The translations under genes were made by a program, and so were the position numbers. The notes beneath the pieces were generated by a model. It saw nothing but the letters and a program-made list of their open reading frames with translations, searched no databases and was not told the DNA's origin. A stretch of DNA of 64,000 nt from Myxococcales bacterium (lineage in GTDB: Bacteria; Myxococcota_A; Polyangia; Haliangiales; Haliangiaceae): assembly GCA_016706545.1 (NCBI GenBank), contig JADJJK010000016.1, forward strand, positions 62,001 through 126,000. The letters are read 5' to 3'. This document shows, piece by piece, positions 36,306 to 45,837 of the stretch (the stretch's first letter is position 1; the number at the start of each line of letters is the position of its first letter).

Positions 36306-37154
36306 TCAGGGCGTGTCGCCAGCAGCGAGCTGCGCCGGCCTCACCCCCCGAAGCTCGTCGCGGAGCCACCATGCGAGCGCCGCCAGGAGAAGGACCAGAG
36401 ACAACACCACCGTCGACAACCAGAGCTCCCCCACGTTGGCGCGCGCCACCGCCAGGAGGACGAGCGGGACCAGGCAAACGAACAGCACCGTCAGCGCGGA
36501 AGCCGCCCCCACCAGCGCCCTCCGCGGCCCGGCCACCAGCACCCCAGCGAGCACCAGCGCGGCGAGGTGCCAGAGCGGCCAACCGGGGAACCCAGACAAG
36601 GTCGTCCCGAGCGCGCCGACCCTGAGCGAGAACGACGCGAAGGAGCCGACCGCCAAGGAGCTGGCCCCGGCTTGAACCGCCACCCAGAGGTGATGCACCG
36701 CGACCAGCGCCACCACGACCCCGGTGAGTCGAGCAGTGAAGACGCCGGCGCGCATCGTCTTGCCGCGCATGACCTGGAGGCCGCGGAAGCACAGCCACAT
36801 CAGGAGCACCGTCGTCGCGATCCCGTTGGCCAGGGAGAGCACCAGCGAGAGCTCCCAGCGGCCGGCGAGGCGGAGACTTCCGACCAGCGCGCTCGCCAAG
36901 GACAGAGGCGACGCCACCAGGCCGGCCACAAAGAGCACCCCGCCCAGCACGCGGGCAAACCGCGCGCCAAGCAGCAGCCCGAGGCCGGTCGCGCCGACCA
37001 CCACGAGCGGCACCATCAGCAGCAGGTCGCCACCGGGGACGTTGATGGCCATCGCGGCCATCAACGCCGACGCCGCGGTGAACATCACGCCGATTCGGAA
37101 GGTGCCGCTCTGACGGTCGACCATTTCTCGCATGCGCTGTCCAGGGTGTGACAT
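36306..37154 (-). CDS. multi-pass membrane protein of unknown function
   Basis: About 282 residues with seven or eight hydrophobic helices (e.g. IGVMFTAASALMAAMAIN, LLLMVPLVVVGATGLGLLLG, VLGGVLFVAGLVASPLSL, LTVLFVCLVPLVLLAVARA, LSTVVLSLVLLLAALAWWL). No recognised motif. ATG 37154 (MSHPGQRM) is chosen as the first ATG after the sequence takes on coding character; ATG 37133 is possible. It is divergent from the kinase gene at 37295. Confidence 0.7.
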   Translation of the reverse strand: MSHPGQRMREMVDRQSGTFRIGVMFTAASALMAAMAINVPGGDLLLMVPLVVVGATGLGLLLGARFARVLGGVLFVAGLVASPLSLASALVGSLRLAGRWELSLVLSLANGIATTVLLMWLCFRGLQVMRGKTMRAGVFTARLTGVVVALVAVHHLWVAVQAGASSLAVGSFASFSLRVGALGTTLSGFPGWPLWHLAALVLAGVLVAGPRRALVGAASALTVLFVCLVPLVLLAVARANVGELWLSTVVLSLVLLLAALAWWLRDELRGVRPAQLAAGDTP

Positions 37155-37260
37155 GCGGAGCTCGCAACCGCCAAGAAAACACCGCGCCTCGCTCCGGTCA
37201 CGACGGCCGGCGGAGCGCTGCCCAGCATCAGCTCGCGCGAGGGCATGACCCCGCGGTCGA

Positions 37261-37289
37261 TTGTACTTTTCGCTGAGTGCGCGACAATC
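37261..37289 (+). promoter_or_regulatory. candidate promoter of the TPR kinase
   Basis: TTGTAC at 37261-37266, a 17-base spacer and ACAATC at 37284-37289. The predicted start site would fall at or next to the ATG at 37295, i.e. a leaderless transcript. Confidence 0.35.
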
Positions 37290-37294
37290 CCGGC

Positions 37295-39526
37295 ATGTCA
37301 GCACTGGTGGGCCGGACCCTGAACGAGCGGTACGTCCTGCTCCGGCAGATCGGGGCGGGCGGAATGGGAGAGGTGTACCGCGCGCACGACCGCGAGCTCG
37401 ATGAGATCATCGCCCTCAAGATCATCCGGCCGGAGCTGCTCAGTAAACCGGGCGTGCTGGAGCGGTTCCGCAGCGAGGTGAAGCTGGCGCGGCGAGTCAC
37501 GCACCAGAACGTAGCCCGCACGTTCGAGCTGGGCCGCGATGGGGAGATGACCTACTGCACGATGGAGTTGCTCGAGGGCGAGTCGCTCGCCGACCGCCTG
37601 GCGGCCTGCACCAGGCTGTCCATCGACGAGGCGGCCACGATCGGCGCGGCGCTGTGCGACGCGCTGGCCGCCGCCCACGGCGCCGGCGTGATTCACCGGG
37701 ACATCAAGCCGGACAACATCATGCTGACCCATCAAGGCCGCATCGTGCTGTCCGACTTTGGCATCGCCGCGGTGCCGGCCACCCAGAACGACATCTGCGG
37801 CACGGCGGGCTACATGGCGCCGGAGCAAGCCCTGGGGGAGGCGCCAAGCCCGGCCGCCGATATCTACTCGCTGGGCGTGGTGCTGTATGAAGCGCTCAGC
37901 GGCAACCGGGCGTTCACTGGCAGCGCCTTCGAACGGATCGCGCAGGCGCAGACCACCGACGAGCTGAGGCCAACTGGCATCGACGATCCGAGCCTGCTGG
38001 AGGCGGTCGCCGCGGCCACCTCGATCGAGGCGGCGCGACGGCCAACCAGCGCGGAGCTACGCGAGGTCCTCGCTCCGCGCGCGCGCCCGGCGAAGCTCAC
38101 CGCTGCCCCTCACCCGCTGCCGGTCACGGACGAGGCCATGCCGGCCTTGCTGGTCCGCCCCGAGCACAGCCTGCGTGGCGCAGCGCCGCATCTCGCTCGC
38201 GGATTCCGGGAGGCGTTGATTCGCAGGCTCGGACGTCTGCGGCGCGTGCGCGTGGTGTCACGCGACGAGGATCCGAAGCTGGCGACGGTGATCGAGCTGA
38301 CGGCGCGCCAGGACGTGATCCAGGTCGTCATTCGCGGCGTCGACGCCGCCGCGAATCTGTCCTTGCGCTTTGGCGCTGAGCACGTGCAGCCCTCGCTGGA
38401 TCGAGCGCTGCGCATGACCGCAGCCATGATCGACGCGGACGCGGCGAGCTCGCCGCCTGAGGCCCCGCTCGACCCGCGCGCGCTCGACCTGACCTGGCAG
38501 GCGCGGCAGGTCTCCTACCGCAACGTCCAGACGGTGGCCACGGCGGTGGAGCTCTGCGAACGCGCACGAGCGCTGGCGCCCGACGACGCGAGGATCCTGG
38601 CCAACCTGGCGTTGTGCCAGGTGCGCTGCGTGTTCTTCGCGCAGGCCCCGCCACGCGGCATGTTGGCCGCCGCCGCTCAGCACGCCTTCGCCGCGCGCCA
38701 CCTCGACCCGTCCGTCGCCGAGGTTCACCTGGCCTGTGGTCACGTCGAGCTGCACCGCGGCTCGCCCGTCGCCGCGGCGATGCACTTTCGCGCCGCCATC
38801 ACCTGCGCGCCGCACCTGGCCGAGGCGCATGAGTGGCTTGGCCGGACCCTGATCGAAGCGGGCCACGTGATCGACGGGATGAAGCGCTTGGATGAAGCGG
38901 TGGCCATGGATCCCTCGCTCGGGCTGGCCTGGTGGGAGCGAGGTCGAGCGCTGGCGCTGGACCAGCGCTGGGACGAGGTGGACGAAGGCCTGGCCGCGCT
39001 CGACGCGGAGGGCAAGGTGCGCGGCCAGCGCTGGGGCGCCAGGATCCGGCTGGCCGCCTGGCGCCAGCCGATGGACCGACGGCAGCTACAGTCGCTCCAG
39101 GACGAGATCCTCGCCGTCAGCGAGGGCTTCGAGCGCCCGCTGATGCTCGCGGTGTGCGAGCTGCTGCTAGGCGTGAGCGACACCCGCAACGAGTTGCTGG
39201 CCCGGGTCAACGATCCGTCGGTGCAGAGCTTGCGGCGGCGCGCGTTCATCGGCCAGATCGCGATGGAGGGCATCGCGTATGTTGGCGACACCGCCACGGG
39301 CCTGGCGCTCCTCGAGCGCTGCGTGGGTGAGGGGCTCTTCGATCTGCACTGGATCGACAGATGTCCGCTGCTGGCTTCGCTGCGCCGCGAGCCGCCGTTC
39401 GAGGTGCTGCGGTCGATCGTGGCACAGCGCTCGGAGGCCATCCACGACGCGCTGTTTCAGGAACCGCAACCCGAGGCCCTGGAGCTGAGCCGCCTCGCGG
39501 CGCACTCTCCCACGCTCCTCGTCTGA
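37295..39526 (+). CDS. Ser/Thr protein kinase with C-terminal TPRs
   Basis: Hanks-type kinase with an intact catalytic core: Gly loop GAGGMGEVY (20-28), Lys42 in IALKII, HRDIKPDN (Asp136), DFG (Asp154) and GTAGYMAPEQ. After about residue 275 comes a domain of unknown type, then from about 400 a series of TPR-like helix pairs (ARALAPDDARILANLALCQV, GRTLIEAGHVIDGMKRLDEA). No transmembrane helix is seen, so it is probably cytosolic. ATG 37295 directly precedes the conserved LVGRTLNERYVLL; an upstream GTG at 37277 adds six residues. Its substrates are unknown; it is convergent with the pseudokinase/Hsp70 operon. Confidence 0.92.
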   Translation: MSALVGRTLNERYVLLRQIGAGGMGEVYRAHDRELDEIIALKIIRPELLSKPGVLERFRSEVKLARRVTHQNVARTFELGRDGEMTYCTMELLEGESLADRLAACTRLSIDEAATIGAALCDALAAAHGAGVIHRDIKPDNIMLTHQGRIVLSDFGIAAVPATQNDICGTAGYMAPEQALGEAPSPAADIYSLGVVLYEALSGNRAFTGSAFERIAQAQTTDELRPTGIDDPSLLEAVAAATSIEAARRPTSAELREVLAPRARPAKLTAAPHPLPVTDEAMPALLVRPEHSLRGAAPHLARGFREALIRRLGRLRRVRVVSRDEDPKLATVIELTARQDVIQVVIRGVDAAANLSLRFGAEHVQPSLDRALRMTAAMIDADAASSPPEAPLDPRALDLTWQARQVSYRNVQTVATAVELCERARALAPDDARILANLALCQVRCVFFAQAPPRGMLAAAAQHAFAARHLDPSVAEVHLACGHVELHRGSPVAAAMHFRAAITCAPHLAEAHEWLGRTLIEAGHVIDGMKRLDEAVAMDPSLGLAWWERGRALALDQRWDEVDEGLAALDAEGKVRGQRWGARIRLAAWRQPMDRRQLQSLQDEILAVSEGFERPLMLAVCELLLGVSDTRNELLARVNDPSVQSLRRRAFIGQIAMEGIAYVGDTATGLALLERCVGEGLFDLHWIDRCPLLASLRREPPFEVLRSIVAQRSEAIHDALFQEPQPEALELSRLAAHSPTLLV

Positions 39527-39564
39527 CGAAGATCCCCCACGCCAACCGACCTGCCCCAGGAAGC

Positions 39565-40161
39565 TCAGGGTTCGCGCGCGAGCACCAAGGCAGCCTCGCC
39601 GGCCTGGTGCGCGTCCTCGCCGACGAGCACGTAGCGCAGGCGACCTCGGCGATCGAAGATGCGCAGGTGAGGCAGGCCGCCCAGGCGGTAGGCCCGCGCC
39701 ACGTCGCTATCCCCCGCGCCGACGTCGACCTTGCGGAGGACCACCGTCGGCTCGTCGCGCAGTTCCGTCAACAGCTCGGCCTCGATGGTCTTGCAGGCGG
39801 CGCACCACTGGGCCCAGAAGTCGATGATGGTGACGTGGCCCGGCACCAGGTGGGGCTCGAGCTGCACCATGACGCCCGGGCCGGCGTTGATGCTGGCGAC
39901 CTTGGGCGGCGCGAGCGCAGCTACCGGGGGCGACGACGGCGACGAGGACTGCGACGAGGACGGCGACGAGGACGGCCCCGTCGTCGTCGCAGAGATGCAG
40001 CCACCGCCGCACGATGGCGCCGCCCAGACCGCCGCCCAGATCAGCGCTCGGCCGAGCTTCCGGCCGAGCGCTCGACCGAGCCCCCGGCCGAGCCCGACGG
40101 GCCACCTCACCGGCCACCCGACGGGCCACCTGACCGGCCGCCTCACCGGCCACCTCACCAT
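39565..40161 (-). CDS. thioredoxin-like protein with CAAC active site and repeat-built N-terminus
   Basis: The 198-residue protein ends in a thioredoxin fold (HVTIIDFWAQWCAACKTIEA; redox Cys120 and Cys123) with the cis-Pro region GGLPHLRIFDRRG. The active site is C-A-A-C instead of CGPC. Residues 1-40 are encoded by nine 12-bp repeats (RWPV and LGRG units). They lead into a hydrophobic segment ALIWAAVWAAPSC that may be a membrane or lipid anchor, then a Ser/Pro linker. The ATG overlaps the stop of the Hsp70 gene by 7 bp, so it is translationally coupled as the last gene of the operon. It is probably envelope-facing if the anchor is real. Confidence 0.82.
   Translation of the reverse strand: MVRWPVRRPVRWPVGWPVRWPVGLGRGLGRALGRKLGRALIWAAVWAAPSCGGGCISATTTGPSSSPSSSQSSSPSSPPVAALAPPKVASINAGPGVMVQLEPHLVPGHVTIIDFWAQWCAACKTIEAELLTELRDEPTVVLRKVDVGAGDSDVARAYRLGGLPHLRIFDRRGRLRYVLVGEDAHQAGEAALVLAREP
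40049..40155. repeat. nine in-frame 12-bp repeats in the thioredoxin gene
   Basis: Four units of CGGCCGAGCNNC type (40049-40096) followed by five units of SACSGGCCRCCY type (40096-40155) at the 5' end of the thioredoxin-like gene, reaching the stop of the Hsp70 gene. Confidence 0.88.
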
Positions 40162-41870
40162 CGGTCGCCCCCGCGCCCACCGCCGTCGCCAGGACGCGGC
40201 GATAGCGGTGGCGAGGTTCGCGGGTCGGCGCGCGGCGGATACGCCGGCGCCAGCCCCTCGCCCGCGCCAGAGACGGTGCGCGCGCGCCCGCGCCGACCGT
40301 GCTCGTTGGCCAGCCGCTCGATCTCGATACGCGGCAACCCGGTGTGCGAGAGCTGCTCGATGGACAGCCCCTGGCTCGAGATGAGCTCGGTGCCGGCGAG
40401 GCGAACGGTGCCATCCACGTCGATCGTCACCTCGACGAGCGCCAGCACCTCGCCAGCCGGCGCCGGCGGCAGCTCCACCACCGCGAACCGGCCCAGGTGG
40501 GTGTTCGAGGCGGCGTCCGAGGAGCTGCCCTCCCACAGGTCGAACTCGATGGCCTGCTGGTTTGCTTGCTTGGTCAAGAACACGCGGTGCTCGCGGGTCG
40601 GCACCACGGAGTTTGGGCCGATCACCAGGTCACAGGGCCCGGTCGGCGCGCCGCTTGGTCCGCTGGTCGCTGGCGAGATCGAGAGTCCACGCGCGCACAC
40701 GTCGATGATGAGCACGCCGTCGATCTGCCCGTCGAGCCGCGCCACCTCCAGCGCCGCGCCCACCGCCACCACCTCCTCCGGGTTGGCGACCGAGCTTGGC
40801 TCCTTGCCAAAGATGCGCGCGAGCTGGCGCCGCACCGCCGGCATGCGCGTCATGCCGCCGACCAGCAACACGTCGTCCACCTGATCGGCGGAACGACTGG
40901 CCCGCATCAGCGCGTCGCGACACGGGCTCTCCAGGCGGCGAAACAGCGGCGCTGACCACAGCTCCACCTCGTCGCGCCGCAAGGACCGCGAGTACTCCAC
41001 CGCCTTGCCAGACGGCAGGAGCAGGAGCTCGGGGATGTGCAGCGAGGTCGACAGCTCCGCGGACAGCTCGTGCTTGGCGCGCTGCGCCGCCACCCGCAGC
41101 CGATCAATAGCACCGGCGTCCGCCGAGACATCGAGCCCCTTGCCGACGCGCACGTCGCGCACCAGGTTCTCGACGATGGCGCGGTCCACGTCGTCTCCGC
41201 CGAGGAACGGATCCCCGGTGGTGGACAGCACCTCGAACACGCCGCTGTCCACGTCCACCACCGCGACGTCGAAGGTGCCGCCGCCGAGGTCGCACACCAC
41301 AAAGCGCCGGCGCTCTCCGCGGTGGGCGCCGTGACCAAACGCCGCGGCCGTGGGCTCGCTGAGCAACCGGCGTACGCGCAGGCCGGCGATCTCCGCGGCG
41401 TCCTTGGTAGCCTGACGCTGCGCGGTGTCAAACCAGGCCGGCACCGTGATCACCGCCTCCACCACCTCGCCACCCAGAAACGCCTCCGCCATCCGCCGCA
41501 GCTCCAGCAGCACCAGCGCCGAGACCTCCTCGGGCGAGACGGTCTGGCCCTGGCCCAGCGCGATCAGCGTGTAGCCGTTGGGGGCCGCCACCAGCTCGTA
41601 GGGCAGGACGCGCGCCATGCGCCGCACGTCTGGATGGTCGAAGCGGCGGCCCATCAGCCGCTTGACGCCGAAGATGGTGACATCCGGGCTGTGGTCGAGG
41701 CCCTCGCGCGCCGCCTCACCGACCACCGCGCCCTGCGGCGAGAACCACACCAGCGAGGGCAACGTGGTGGAGCCCTCGGCGGTGGTGAGGATGCGCGGCC
41801 GGCCGTCATCATCCAGCACGGCCACCGCAGAGTTGGAGGTGCCAAGATCGATGCCTACCGCCTGGCTCAT
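40155..41870 (-). CDS. Hsp70-family chaperone (DnaK-like)
   Basis: 571-residue Hsp70. The nucleotide-binding domain (1 to about 375) has the phosphate-1 motif GIDLGTSNSAVAV, the connect/phosphate-2 motif CDLGGGTFDVAVVDV and the adenosine motif VLLVGGMTRMPAVR. The substrate-binding domain (about 385-510) is recognisable (LSISPA, DLVIGPNSVVPTREHRVF, FDLWEGSSS). The C-terminal lid is short and ends in a Pro/Gly/Arg tail. It is shorter than housekeeping DnaK (about 635 residues). It overlaps the J-domain gene by 4 bp, which strongly suggests that the two proteins work as a dedicated pair. It is the fourth gene of a five-gene operon. Confidence 0.93.
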   Translation of the reverse strand: MSQAVGIDLGTSNSAVAVLDDDGRPRILTTAEGSTTLPSLVWFSPQGAVVGEAAREGLDHSPDVTIFGVKRLMGRRFDHPDVRRMARVLPYELVAAPNGYTLIALGQGQTVSPEEVSALVLLELRRMAEAFLGGEVVEAVITVPAWFDTAQRQATKDAAEIAGLRVRRLLSEPTAAAFGHGAHRGERRRFVVCDLGGGTFDVAVVDVDSGVFEVLSTTGDPFLGGDDVDRAIVENLVRDVRVGKGLDVSADAGAIDRLRVAAQRAKHELSAELSTSLHIPELLLLPSGKAVEYSRSLRRDEVELWSAPLFRRLESPCRDALMRASRSADQVDDVLLVGGMTRMPAVRRQLARIFGKEPSSVANPEEVVAVGAALEVARLDGQIDGVLIIDVCARGLSISPATSGPSGAPTGPCDLVIGPNSVVPTREHRVFLTKQANQQAIEFDLWEGSSSDAASNTHLGRFAVVELPPAPAGEVLALVEVTIDVDGTVRLAGTELISSQGLSIEQLSHTGLPRIEIERLANEHGRRGRARTVSGAGEGLAPAYPPRADPRTSPPLSPRPGDGGGRGGDRW

Positions 41871-43447
41871 TGAAACACCTTCCGGAGCGCGTCGTAGTCC
41901 GTGCCGCCGTTGCGATGAATCTGATCGAGCACCAGCGACGCCTCGACGCAGCTCTCGTGGTGCGCCAGCGCGGTCTCGAGCTGCGAGGTGGCCAGGACCA
42001 CCTGGCCGGCGGCCAGCGCGGTGAGGGCCGAGGCCACGTAGTACAGCGAGCGCAGCGGTCGGCTGCGCGGGTACGCCACCAGCGCCGAGGCCAGGATCTC
42101 GCGCGCGCCGCCGGCGTCGCCAGCGGACAAGAGGTCGCGCGCCTGCGCCTCGAACGCCTCGACGGATCTCGTCGTGGCCACGCTGGAGCTGGACTCAAAG
42201 CCGGCGTCGCCCTGGCCCCCGGAGCCTTGCGACGACAGCGCAGGACCACCGCCGAGCGGCGAGGCGGTGAGGCCGGTGCCCCCCGTGCTCCCAGAGCCCC
42301 CGGCGTAGGCCGCGACGCCAGGCGAGGACGCGCCTCCCATGGGAGGCGACGTGGTGTGGCCAGCGTGGTTGCCGCCGGCGGCCATGACGCCGACCGGCGG
42401 GCGCGTCGAGGAGGCCAGCGCCCGCGCCGCCGGGACATCGCTCGTCGAGAGATCGTCAAACCCCACCAGCCAGCCATGGGGGGTGAACAGCGCCGGGCCA
42501 AACGCGGCGCCGCGCCCCTCTGCCACCAGCGCCACGCGAAGCCGGTCATAGGCGCGGTTGCCGAGGATCGTGAGCTCCTCCGCGAGGTGGCTCACCGCCA
42601 GCGAGCGGTGGCGCGCCATCACGTCAGGGTGGAACCGGCGGATATGCGCCATCCAGCCATCGCGGATCTCCTCGGCGCGCGCGTCACGGCTGACCCCCAG
42701 CACTTCATGGACCGCTGCCTGGCGCAGCCGGCGCAGCTCGGTGGAGAGCGTGGCGAACAGCTCGCGCTCGTCGTCCGGCAGACCGCCGGCATCGCGCGGC
42801 GAAGCGATCGAAGCGGCCGAAGCGGCCGAAGCGGCTGAACCCGGCGCAGTAGACGAACCGCCCAGCGCCGAGGCGCCAGGAGGCAGCGGCGCTCCACCTG
42901 CAGCCAGCGGGCGAGCGGAGACGACGTGGGCGACCTGCTCCTCCTGCGCGCCCACCAGCGCAGCTACCGACGGCCCGGCCGCTCCCGCCAGCGCGGTCCG
43001 CGTCGGCCGCGCGCCGCCGACCGGCGGAGGGATCGTCGCGCGCGCCGGCGCCGAGGATGCGGGCGAAGCGGGCGCCAAGGATGCGGGCGACGCGAGCGAG
43101 GCAGGCGCCACCGGCGCCGCGGATGCGGGCACCTCCTCCGCCACGGCGGGGCTACCGTCCGCCACCATGTCGCGCAGGCCGGCCAGCAGCTCGTCGCTCA
43201 GGCCCACCAGCTCGATCTCGATCCAGTGCCGCGCGTCCGTCTCGCTGGCCTCGCACTTGCGCACGATCCCGTCGATGGAGACCACCATGTGCGTGGGCAA
43301 CTCCAGCCCCACCGTCAGCTCGGTCGAGACAGCCGGCGCAAACGGCACCCGCATCGACAGCAGCCGACCGCGGCGGAGCTTTCGCGAGTAGAAGGCTTCT
43401 ACCTGGTCCCACGTGCCACAGCGGATGTGGAGCGTGCGCGGCGCCAC
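41867..43447 (-). CDS. PilZ-like plus J-domain co-chaperone with TPR-like C-terminus
   Basis: 526 residues with three parts. Residues 1-105 resemble the PilZ-type domain found in myxobacterial proteins (FYSRKLRRGRLLSMRVPFAP, GLELPTHMVVSIDGIVRK, IEIELVGLSDE). I do not see the full cyclic-di-GMP motifs RxxxR and DxSxxG, so binding is doubtful. After a long Ala/Pro linker, about 245-310 is a J-domain with HPD at about 273-275 (HEVLGVSRDARAEEI, RRFHPDV). Residues about 420-526 form TPR-like helices. A stimulating partner for the Hsp70 encoded immediately downstream (4-bp overlap) is the likely role. It follows the pseudokinase gene with a 1-bp gap. Confidence 0.85.
   Translation of the reverse strand: MAPRTLHIRCGTWDQVEAFYSRKLRRGRLLSMRVPFAPAVSTELTVGLELPTHMVVSIDGIVRKCEASETDARHWIEIELVGLSDELLAGLRDMVADGSPAVAEEVPASAAPVAPASLASPASLAPASPASSAPARATIPPPVGGARPTRTALAGAAGPSVAALVGAQEEQVAHVVSARPLAAGGAPLPPGASALGGSSTAPGSAASAASAASIASPRDAGGLPDDERELFATLSTELRRLRQAAVHEVLGVSRDARAEEIRDGWMAHIRRFHPDVMARHRSLAVSHLAEELTILGNRAYDRLRVALVAEGRGAAFGPALFTPHGWLVGFDDLSTSDVPAARALASSTRPPVGVMAAGGNHAGHTTSPPMGGASSPGVAAYAGGSGSTGGTGLTASPLGGGPALSSQGSGGQGDAGFESSSSVATTRSVEAFEAQARDLLSAGDAGGAREILASALVAYPRSRPLRSLYYVASALTALAAGQVVLATSQLETALAHHESCVEASLVLDQIHRNGGTDYDALRKVFQ
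42801..42836. repeat. 9-bp in-frame repeat, 4 copies, in the J-domain gene
   Basis: GAAGCGRYC-type units in the linker before the J-domain (encodes a Ser/Ala run). Frame-preserving. Confidence 0.8.
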
Positions 43448-43448
43448 G

Positions 43449-45815
43449 TCACTCCGCCTTTCGCCGCGGCGCAGGCGTAGGGTCCGGCGTCAACGTGACC
43501 TGGATGTCCAGGCTGGACTTCTTGGCCACCGAGTCGATGGCGCCCTCGAGCGGCTTGCCCTGCTTGTCGACGGCGCGCCAGTCGTCCGTGGACACGTGTG
43601 CGTAGCCCGGCAAGAACCCGTCCTTGAGCACGCGCAGATCATACTCCCGGCCCGCCACGCCACTATAGGAGATCTCACCGGTGACCCCGAGGTAGAGCCA
43701 GACCGCGGCGCCCGGCGGCTCCGAGACCACCTTGAGCCGCACCGCGCCTGCGCTGAGGCCCTGTCCCGGCGGCGGCTCCGGCGGCCCAGCGGGCAGCGGC
43801 GGCGCCTTGCCGGCGAGCGCGAGCTTCACCGTGATCTCGCCGCGCTTGTCTTGACCAACCCCCTGCCACCGGCGGCCGTCGACCGTCAGATCCTGGCCCT
43901 GGTACCGATCCAGCTCCACCCGGAGCTGATGCGCGATCTCCGAAGACAGCGGCGCCGACTCGAACGGAGTGCGGCCGAGCAAGAGCCAGCCGGTGGCCTC
44001 CGATGGCGCGCTGAACAGGCGGAGCGTGCCGGCGTCCGGTAGATCGCTGCGCAGCCGCGCGGTCAGCTCCTCGGCGTTTCGCCGCGCCTTCTCGTACTCC
44101 GCTTCCTCTTCCGCCGATTGTGTCTTCTGCCAGCGCAGCACCATCACCGTGCTGACGCCCGCGGCCACCAGCAACGCGGCCCACAGCGCCGTCCACACCG
44201 GCGAGCGCTTCAGCGACGGCACCGGCAGGTCCGCGGGCACCTCCAGCATCGGCGGCGCCGCCCGCGCGCGCGGCTGGAGCTGGGTCACCGAGTCGTCATG
44301 CGATTCGCGCGCCACGGCCTTGCTGACCACCCGGGCGGCCGCCGGCTTGCTGCTGGACGCCGGGCCTGCGGCGCCAGCGCCTCCAACGGCGCCGCCAGGG
44401 CTGGCTGCGCCGACCGCGCGCACCTCCGTGGGGTCCCGCAGATCCGCCAGCGCGCCCATGGCCGCGCTCTCGCTGTCGCGGATGCCGTCGAGGCCGCGCA
44501 TGCGCCCGCCGTCGCCGTCGCCGTTGTCGTCGTCGTCGGGCAGCGGCGCCAGCAGCGCGTCCTGCGGCTGCGGCGGAGGCAGCGGCGTGACGTCGTAGTC
44601 GTTGGTCATGGTGGGCGGCGGGTCCTGCGCGGCCAGCCGCGACGACCCCGCCGGGTTGCGGCTGCGCCCGACCCGGCCGCTGCGGTTGGCGCCTCGGCCC
44701 GGGGCGTCGACGTCACCCCCGGAGCCCGCCGCAGGCGATCCCATGCGCGACGGAAAGAGATCCGACGTGGGCCGCTTGTCGCGACCGCGCGCTGCGCTCG
44801 TCGCCCCGCTGTCCTCTCCCAGATCGGCCAGCAGGTCATCGAGGCTGCTCGAGTCCCCAGCCGAGCTGCGCGCCGCCACCACCTCCGCGCGCAGGTCCAT
44901 GTTGGGGCGCACCGGAGCTGGCGCGGCAGAGCTCATGGCGGCGAGCAGATCTTCGGTGTCAGAGTCGAGGCCGGTGGACTCCGTCTCCAGCCCCGCGGCG
45001 GCGATGATCTCGGCGGGCGAGGCGATGGCCCAGCCGTCGGTGGAGAAGGCCACCCGCAGCGCCTCGACGACGTCCTCCGGCGTGCGGTAGCGCTGGCCGG
45101 GGTCGGTGTCGAGCGCCTTGCTGACCACGCGCTCCACCGCGGCGGTGGTGGACACGCTGCCAGGCGGCGCGTCGCCGGTGAGCATGACGAAGACCAGGGC
45201 GCCCAGCGCGAACACATCGGACTGCGGGCCCGGGGCGGCGCCGATGGCCAGCTCCGGCGCCAGGAAGCCGGCCAGGCCACGCCACAACGCGGAATCGCCG
45301 CCCTGCGCGACCGCGGCGGTCAGCGCCCGGCCGACCGCGAAGTCGGTGAGCCGCACCGTGCCCTCTTCATCCACCAGCACGCTGCGAGGGTGGACGGCGC
45401 CGTGGACCACGCGGGCTCGATGAGCTGCGGCCAGCGCCTCGGCCGCGGCCAGCGACACCGCGGCCACCACCGAGCGCTCGATCTTGAAGCCGCGCGCGCG
45501 CGCGCTGGCGAGCATGTCCTGCACCGTGACGTACCGGCCAACGCCGTGGGTCAAGACGACGACGTCCGGCCCCTCCGACTCGATCGCCAGGGTGGGCACG
45601 ATCTGCTCGGAGGTCAGCGAGATCACCTTGTCGGCTTGGGTCTTGTCCAGCAGCTCGTGGTGAAAGCCAGGCTCGGCGAGCAGCCTCGGCTCGACGACCA
45701 GCGCCCGCAAGTGACGCTGCCCTTCCCGCTGCGCTCGGTGAACCGCGCCATACATGCCGACGGCGAGCCGTTCACAGAGGACGACCCCCGCTATGATGCG
45801 TTCTGGCGGTCCCAT
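43449..45815 (-). CDS. membrane pseudokinase with PEGA-like C-terminus
   Basis: 788 residues with the fold of a Hanks kinase but without its catalytic residues. The Gly loop is degenerate (RLAVGMYGAVHRA, 16-28). The ATP Lys is replaced by Val40 (ALVV). HRD is HGA (138-140) and the Mg2+-binding Asn position is Ser. DFG is DFA (158-160). The scaffold motifs FLAPEL and SDVFALGALVFVML remain. A long acidic/Gly linker leads to a transmembrane helix near 535-556 (ALWAALLVAAGVSTVMVLRW), then a coiled stretch and a periplasmic PEGA-like domain (VRLKVVSEPPGAAVWLYLGV). ATG 45815 precedes the kinase fold and lies 22 bp after the prepilin-peptidase gene. It probably acts as a signalling scaffold across the inner membrane for the co-transcribed chaperone genes. 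Confidence 0.87.
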   Translation of the reverse strand: MGPPERIIAGVVLCERLAVGMYGAVHRAQREGQRHLRALVVEPRLLAEPGFHHELLDKTQADKVISLTSEQIVPTLAIESEGPDVVVLTHGVGRYVTVQDMLASARARGFKIERSVVAAVSLAAAEALAAAHRARVVHGAVHPRSVLVDEEGTVRLTDFAVGRALTAAVAQGGDSALWRGLAGFLAPELAIGAAPGPQSDVFALGALVFVMLTGDAPPGSVSTTAAVERVVSKALDTDPGQRYRTPEDVVEALRVAFSTDGWAIASPAEIIAAAGLETESTGLDSDTEDLLAAMSSAAPAPVRPNMDLRAEVVAARSSAGDSSSLDDLLADLGEDSGATSAARGRDKRPTSDLFPSRMGSPAAGSGGDVDAPGRGANRSGRVGRSRNPAGSSRLAAQDPPPTMTNDYDVTPLPPPQPQDALLAPLPDDDDNGDGDGGRMRGLDGIRDSESAAMGALADLRDPTEVRAVGAASPGGAVGGAGAAGPASSSKPAAARVVSKAVARESHDDSVTQLQPRARAAPPMLEVPADLPVPSLKRSPVWTALWAALLVAAGVSTVMVLRWQKTQSAEEEAEYEKARRNAEELTARLRSDLPDAGTLRLFSAPSEATGWLLLGRTPFESAPLSSEIAHQLRVELDRYQGQDLTVDGRRWQGVGQDKRGEITVKLALAGKAPPLPAGPPEPPPGQGLSAGAVRLKVVSEPPGAAVWLYLGVTGEISYSGVAGREYDLRVLKDGFLPGYAHVSTDDWRAVDKQGKPLEGAIDSVAKKSSLDIQVTLTPDPTPAPRRKAE

Positions 45816-45837
45816 CGGCCCCACTATATCAACGCCT

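Noticed and set aside
39565..40536. Long form of the thioredoxin-like gene starting at 40536
   Set aside because: The extra 125 residues are Arg/Ala/Gly-rich and lie out of frame inside the Hsp70 gene; ATG 40161 gives a coupled start.
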